From Rapidithrix thailandica (GTDB taxonomy: Bacteria > Bacteroidota > Bacteroidia > Cytophagales > Flammeovirgaceae), in assembly GCF_039710355.1 (NCBI RefSeq), contig NZ_JBDKWZ010000001.1, positions 186,001-250,000 of the forward strand: 64,000 nucleotides of DNA, given 5' to 3'. A program made the position numbers and the translations under genes. This document shows, piece by piece, positions 60,270-64,000 of the stretch (position 1 is its first letter; each line of letters opens with the position of its first letter). The notes below the pieces were generated by a model that saw nothing but the letters and a program-made list of their open reading frames with translations, was not told the origin of the DNA and searched no databases.

Positions 60270-60809
60270 TCAACTTTCCGTTTGGTCCATCTCTTGCATC
60301 TTTTCATGGGCTACCACTTCGGCCAGGGTCAAAAACAGGTCAATAGCTTTGGTGAAGCGAAATTTGTATTGCTCCTTGTCCGTATATTGTAGAAGGTTTC
60401 TCCGGGCGAGCTGTTTTAAAAAACGATTGAGGTCATTTTCCAAAATTCCCAGCTCCGAAACCAGTTCACTGAAAGTAGGACTTTCCAGATACAGTAGAAT
60501 TTCATCTGTTGTAAACTCTCCAAACTCTAACTTCTCTTTAAAATTTTCGCTGTTTTGGCTTAACTCATAACAGACAATTGCCAAGAAAACCGTAAAGTTT
60601 CTGGATAATTTTTCATCCGTATCATCCGAAGTCAGGTAGGCGTATTCGTTCCGGATAATGAGTTCGTACCCATACGTTTCTTGAAAAAACTCGGCATAAA
60701 AGTCCTTATTCTTTTTCAAGGAAGTGAAGAGTTGGTGATCAGACCAAAGGATAAATTTTCCCTCTAATAAATCGTTGACCAGTTGTTTATGATATTCCGG
60801 ATAATGCAT
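60270..60809 (-). CDS. MksE/JetB-like KITE subunit of an SMC complex
   Basis: A 179-residue cytoplasmic protein, mostly helical with two apparent winged-helix modules: YAEFFQETYGYELIIRNEYAYL and ELVSELGILENDLNRFLKQLARRNLLQY. The first resembles the FF...GY.L......AYL pattern of MukE/MksE/JetB proteins, which bridge the kleisin and hold DNA in the SMC ring. It starts two bases after the stop of the kleisin-like gene and is therefore translationally coupled. Family membership rests on length, architecture and neighbours, as sequence conservation in this class is low. It is the last gene of the operon. Confidence 0.68.
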   Translation of the reverse strand: MHYPEYHKQLVNDLLEGKFILWSDHQLFTSLKKNKDFYAEFFQETYGYELIIRNEYAYLTSDDTDEKLSRNFTVFLAIVCYELSQNSENFKEKLEFGEFTTDEILLYLESPTFSELVSELGILENDLNRFLKQLARRNLLQYTDKEQYKFRFTKAIDLFLTLAEVVAHEKMQEMDQTES

Positions 60810-60811
60810 AA

Positions 60812-62017
60812 TTAATTCTCTTGGGTTGATGGGTTAACTTCTACGGATACGACTGGAACCTGCAATTCATAATCGGCCAAGTCGATGGTGAATTTCTCTG
60901 TTTTTTGAAACTCCGCCCGGATTTCTTTTTCGAATAACAGTGCGGACAAAATATAAAACTTTTCGGCCTTCAGGTCGGCTTCTTCCTTTTGCAATTGTTC
61001 AAAACACCATTGAAAAAAGTTCTTTACGGGTAATTGTTGTAAGAGTACTTCTTTATAAGCATCCTTGTCAAAAATCCAGTTGTCATCTGCTACCCCGTCC
61101 GGTATGATGATCATAGGTTGCTGCCTGAAGGCATTCTCCACCAATACCTTTACATCCAATTCAAAGTTGGAGGCGTAAACACCAGGCCGTTTGCCGCGTT
61201 GCAGGCCTACCTTCCAGTCAATTTTTCCTTTCCGGGCTTTGAGTAAAATTTCGTTGACCCCTGTTAACACCAAGCTCTCCGTGCGGATTCTTTCCAACAA
61301 AGGAGTAAGCTCTTTGGTAATCAGGGCAATGTTTTTCAAGATCTCCTCATTGGCATATGCCACATGTTGGTAGAGTTTCTCAAATTGTTTCCTCAGTAAA
61401 AGGTCTTGAACATTGTGTCTTTGCAAGTTGGCAAAATCACTTACTTTGTACAGTTGTCGGATTAGCGCTTGTGGGTCTTCCTTGTTCAGGATATCATTGA
61501 GCGGTTTGATATAATTTTTTACCAGATGACCGGCTTTTTTGACCTTGTCCACATAGTCAATCTGCTTTTTGTTGGATTTTAATTCCATAGCCTGATCGTA
61601 CAGACTATGTGTATTGGCGTGAATTTGTAAGGTAAACTCCTGTATTTCACTCACCAAACCGTTAGCCAGGTCTTCTTGTTTGGATGTTTCCTCCGTTTCG
61701 CAAAGTTGGGTGAAAATCTGGGCAATGGACTGTTGGTATTTTTTGATACTTTCGGGAAGATCCAGGCGAAAGTCATCCAGTAGAAACGCCAAAAAATCCG
61801 AAAAACGCTTGTTCAACTCGTAGTTGCCATCTCCCAACACTTGTACAATCCGGTAGCTTGCCAGCTTCTCAATAGCTATTTCGAATTGCAGACATTTTGC
61901 TTCCAGTATCTCATGAGGAATAAAGAAGTTGTTGCTTTTGGCAATGCCAAAAACCTGCTCGATAAAAATATAGTTATCCGCTAAAAAATTAAGTACCGTT
62001 TTTCCGCTTGCCTTCAT
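60812..62017 (-). CDS. MksF/JetA-like kleisin subunit
   Basis: A 401-residue cytoplasmic protein. Residues 1-85 look like a winged helix (VLNFLADNYIFIEQVFG, FEIAIEKLASYRIVQVLGDGNYEL). A helical middle part with coiled-coil stretches follows (100-270), and the C-terminal part ends in a short strand-rich module (FTIDLADYELQVPVVSVEV). The layout N-terminal winged helix, helices, C-terminal module, together with a 400-residue size and a location between SMC- and MksE-like genes, points to the kleisin (MukF/MksF/JetA). It lies 37 bases downstream of the SMC gene, with an octanucleotide repeat in the gap. Confidence 0.65.
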   Translation of the reverse strand: MKASGKTVLNFLADNYIFIEQVFGIAKSNNFFIPHEILEAKCLQFEIAIEKLASYRIVQVLGDGNYELNKRFSDFLAFLLDDFRLDLPESIKKYQQSIAQIFTQLCETEETSKQEDLANGLVSEIQEFTLQIHANTHSLYDQAMELKSNKKQIDYVDKVKKAGHLVKNYIKPLNDILNKEDPQALIRQLYKVSDFANLQRHNVQDLLLRKQFEKLYQHVAYANEEILKNIALITKELTPLLERIRTESLVLTGVNEILLKARKGKIDWKVGLQRGKRPGVYASNFELDVKVLVENAFRQQPMIIIPDGVADDNWIFDKDAYKEVLLQQLPVKNFFQWCFEQLQKEEADLKAEKFYILSALLFEKEIRAEFQKTEKFTIDLADYELQVPVVSVEVNPSTQEN

Positions 62018-62043
62018 GTTTTCAATGTTCTGTGGTCACCCTT

Positions 62044-62067
62044 CCTTCAATCCTTCAATCCTTCAAT
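62044..62067. repeat. Three tandem CCTTCAAT units across the SMC stop codon
   Basis: Three perfect 8-base copies. The TGA stop of the SMC gene (62055-62057) is formed inside the second unit, and the units lie between the SMC and kleisin genes. Copy changes would alter their spacing. The same unit occurs at 20113. Confidence 0.75.
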
Positions 62068-64000
62068 ACTGACATACCTGCTTTCCGTTTGGCCAGACTG
62101 GTAAAGGTTTCATCCAAGTACACCCGGTTGCCGTTTTGCATTGAGCGTTTCATGAAATAGTATTTTTCAATCCCGATACCCTGTAAGTTGCTGGCAAAAA
62201 TCAGGATAAAGCCGTTTTTCTCACAGAAGCGGATGAGTTGGCCGATGTTGTGTGGGTCAATGGTAAGTTCATCCACACAGAACACCACTTTATTTTCCTC
62301 ATCATCTACTTTGAAATATTTGATGATTAATAAAAACAAGATCAAATTAATCATACGGATGGTTCCGGTGGATTCATTCTGGCGCTTTAAGTTGATGGTT
62401 TTTTTGCTGCCTGTTTCATCGGTTACCAACACATCAATGTCAAACAACTCGTCAAAGTTGTAATTCCGGGCTTTGGGTTCGCGCAGGTACTCTTCCAAGA
62501 CTCTCAAATACGCCTGTTGCTCACGACTGTTGAACTCATTGAACACATCCACTTGAAACCCGGTGATCCGGATGATTTTACTGATCTTCGTCAGATCATT
62601 GAGGAGGGTGCTGTTGTCTTTGAGTTGGATTTTGATAGAGGCCAAATCCGAGATTTTATATTCGTCAATTTCCCGGTTGAAGCGTTCGATAAAGACTTTG
62701 AACTGCTCGTAAATCTGCAAGTGTTTGCGCACCGGTTCGGTAAATTGATGAGACAAACTATCCAGGAACTCTCCCATCATTTTCTCTTTGTCCGGGATGG
62801 TGATCAGCTCTTTCGTAAGCTTTTGGATAAATTCTTCTTCATCGGCCAAGGTGCTGTTCAAGCGCTGTTTCAAACTGTGAAACATTTGGGTTTTGCGCTG
62901 TTTTAAATCGCTTTGTTTTCCTATTTCTTTTTTCAATTCCTGCCGGAGTTGTTCGATGGGTTTGTCAAGCAATTGCTCAACCAGTGAAAATCCCTGTGAA
63001 GAAAATTCTTCCTGCCACTCTTGATATTGGTAGACTTTGGCTTTGTGGGCAGACTTGCGTTGATTGTATTCGGCAATGAGCTGATTGTTTTTCAGGATTT
63101 CTGCTTTTACCTCATCCAGTTGCTGTTGCCATTCCTCTTGTTGCTTTTCCAGAATCTTCAATTCCGATGCAAGCTGTTCGATATTATTTTTATTCGGACG
63201 AAAGAGTTTGACCTTTTCAATTTTTTGTTTGGTCGCTTTGATTTGTCCGTTAATTTCCTCGTATTCCCGCTTTTTTTGCTGTTCTTTCTGCAATACCTCC
63301 AAGGTTTTACTCTCTTCCCGCAATTCGTTTTCACATTCTTGCAATTCTGTTTTTACCTCCGCGAGTGTTTGTAAGGGTTTGGGTTGGATACCGGAAATGT
63401 CAATGGCTCCGTCTCCGATTTTCAAGTTGTCAAGCAACGCCGAAACCGGTTTTAGCACCCGGTCTTCCAAGGCCAATACTTTGTCAGAAAAAAGTGCATT
63501 GAGCAATTCCTGCGTAGGTTTATCATCCGAAATGTTGTGGATGAGCAGCTTGCCTTGGTTCCGGATTTTGTTTTGCAATACTTTGATCCGTTCTTGCAAA
63601 GCCCTGACCCGGCTGGCTTGCTTTTGTTCATTGAGCTGGTAGCGTTCGATATTTTGAAATTGATAGGTAAGCTCTTTGGCTTTTTCTTCCAGCTTAATGA
63701 TTTCCTCTTGAAATACATCCACCAATTCCTCTATTTCATAGCCGGTGGGATTGAGCAGTTCAATTTCACGAAGAGTTTCCTCAGAACTTTTGATCAGGCG
63801 GCTTTTATTTTCTATCTCTATACTGACGCGGGTTTCTTCCCGGAGGTATTTATCTCTTTGAGGTTCCAGTTCGTTTTTGACTTTGGAAAATAGTACGATT
63901 TGTTCGTCAAACTGCTCTAATTCACTGCGCAAAAAATCCAGTTCCTTTAAGGTTTTTTGTTGGAAACTGTACAGTAATTTCCCGGCCAATTGATTACTGT
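62055..64000 (-). CDS. SMC-family ATPase (MukB/MksB/JetC-like), N-terminal part outside the window
   Basis: At least 648 residues are visible and the gene continues past the right edge; the apparent start at 63989 is a TTG inside the frame. Visible are two long coiled-coil arms (residues about 5-150 and 210-440) around a likely hinge (about 155-205, including GKLLIHNISDD and SALLDNLKIGDG). The C-terminal head has NESTGTIRMINLILFLLII, where SMC proteins carry the signature motif, and Walker B NKVVFCVDELTID. The Walker A part is missing. Together with the next two genes it should form a DNA-loop-extruding ring for chromosome upkeep or plasmid defence. Confidence 0.8.
   Translation of the reverse strand, partial: SNQLAGKLLYSFQQKTLKELDFLRSELEQFDEQIVLFSKVKNELEPQRDKYLREETRVSIEIENKSRLIKSSEETLREIELLNPTGYEIEELVDVFQEEIIKLEEKAKELTYQFQNIERYQLNEQKQASRVRALQERIKVLQNKIRNQGKLLIHNISDDKPTQELLNALFSDKVLALEDRVLKPVSALLDNLKIGDGAIDISGIQPKPLQTLAEVKTELQECENELREESKTLEVLQKEQQKKREYEEINGQIKATKQKIEKVKLFRPNKNNIEQLASELKILEKQQEEWQQQLDEVKAEILKNNQLIAEYNQRKSAHKAKVYQYQEWQEEFSSQGFSLVEQLLDKPIEQLRQELKKEIGKQSDLKQRKTQMFHSLKQRLNSTLADEEEFIQKLTKELITIPDKEKMMGEFLDSLSHQFTEPVRKHLQIYEQFKVFIERFNREIDEYKISDLASIKIQLKDNSTLLNDLTKISKIIRITGFQVDVFNEFNSREQQAYLRVLEEYLREPKARNYNFDELFDIDVLVTDETGSKKTINLKRQNESTGTIRMINLILFLLIIKYFKVDDEENKVVFCVDELTIDPHNIGQLIRFCEKNGFILIFASNLQGIGIEKYYFMKRSMQNGNRVYLDETFTSLAKRKAGMSVLKD

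Overview
The window looks like chromosomal DNA of a moderately low-GC member of the Bacteroidota, most likely order Cytophagales. The support is several independent marks: TTTG-N20-TAnnTTTG type promoters (best seen before the tRNA), a fused CcoN-CcoO cbb3 oxidase subunit, a PorT-like outer-membrane barrel, Tat and lipoprotein signals including a CKDDDDD surface-lipoprotein export signal, a bTHX ribosomal protein gene and weak Shine-Dalgarno sequences. Species cannot be told from the sequence. Two runs of exactly 100 N (15299-15398 and 27073-27172) are assembly gaps.

Layout. 1-5616: two thioredoxin-fold genes, a MATE exporter, a small zinc-ribbon protein, a secreted beta-sandwich protein, a TrmH-type rRNA/tRNA 2'-O-methylase and a beta-propeller-like exported protein. 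5886-9777: a degenerate phosphatase-superfamily protein, a TIP30-like reductase, the tiny bTHX gene, an orphan anti-sigma-like protein and a LytTR response regulator. 10167-15472: an exopolysaccharide export and tyrosine-phosphorylation module (Wza-like, Wzc-like, CpsB-like) and an SDR dehydratase broken by a gap. 15713-19954: TPR protein, phosphosulfolactate synthase and an MsbA-like ABC exporter. 20191-26634: a microaerobic respiration operon ccoS-ccoNO-ccoQ-ccoP-ccoG-ccoH plus a TauE/SafE-like membrane protein, behind a Crp/Fnr-type palindrome. 26746-27622: tRNA-Thr(TGT), a decayed second copy of that tRNA, and a 100-bp-period tandem repeat interrupted by a gap.

27685-36555: a Tat-exported phosphoesterase, a DASS anion symporter, a methyltransferase, then a glycine-betaine locus made of betaine aldehyde dehydrogenase, a choline-oxidase-type GMC enzyme and a sodium symporter resembling the animal choline transporter CHT1. 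37098-43418: a two-gene DUF4331 set, a TPR protein and a tricorn-like S41 protease. 43662-47728: a manganese/iron ABC importer in which one permease is fused to a DtxR/MntR-type regulator, behind a DtxR-type operator. 48801-59959: housekeeping and envelope genes (sugar isomerase-like, OmpA, LysM transglycosylase, O-methyltransferase, methionine aminopeptidase, flavin reductase, glycine cleavage H protein, PorT-like barrel).

60270-64000: three genes in one operon that look like an SMC-kleisin-KITE complex of the MukBEF/MksBEF/Wadjet kind, cut by the right edge. This is the best candidate for a system of special interest. One copy of a roughly 150-bp dispersed repeat lies just downstream of it, and the other, inverted, lies before the betaine locus. 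All assignments are from reading the sequence and remembered family motifs; no search was run.
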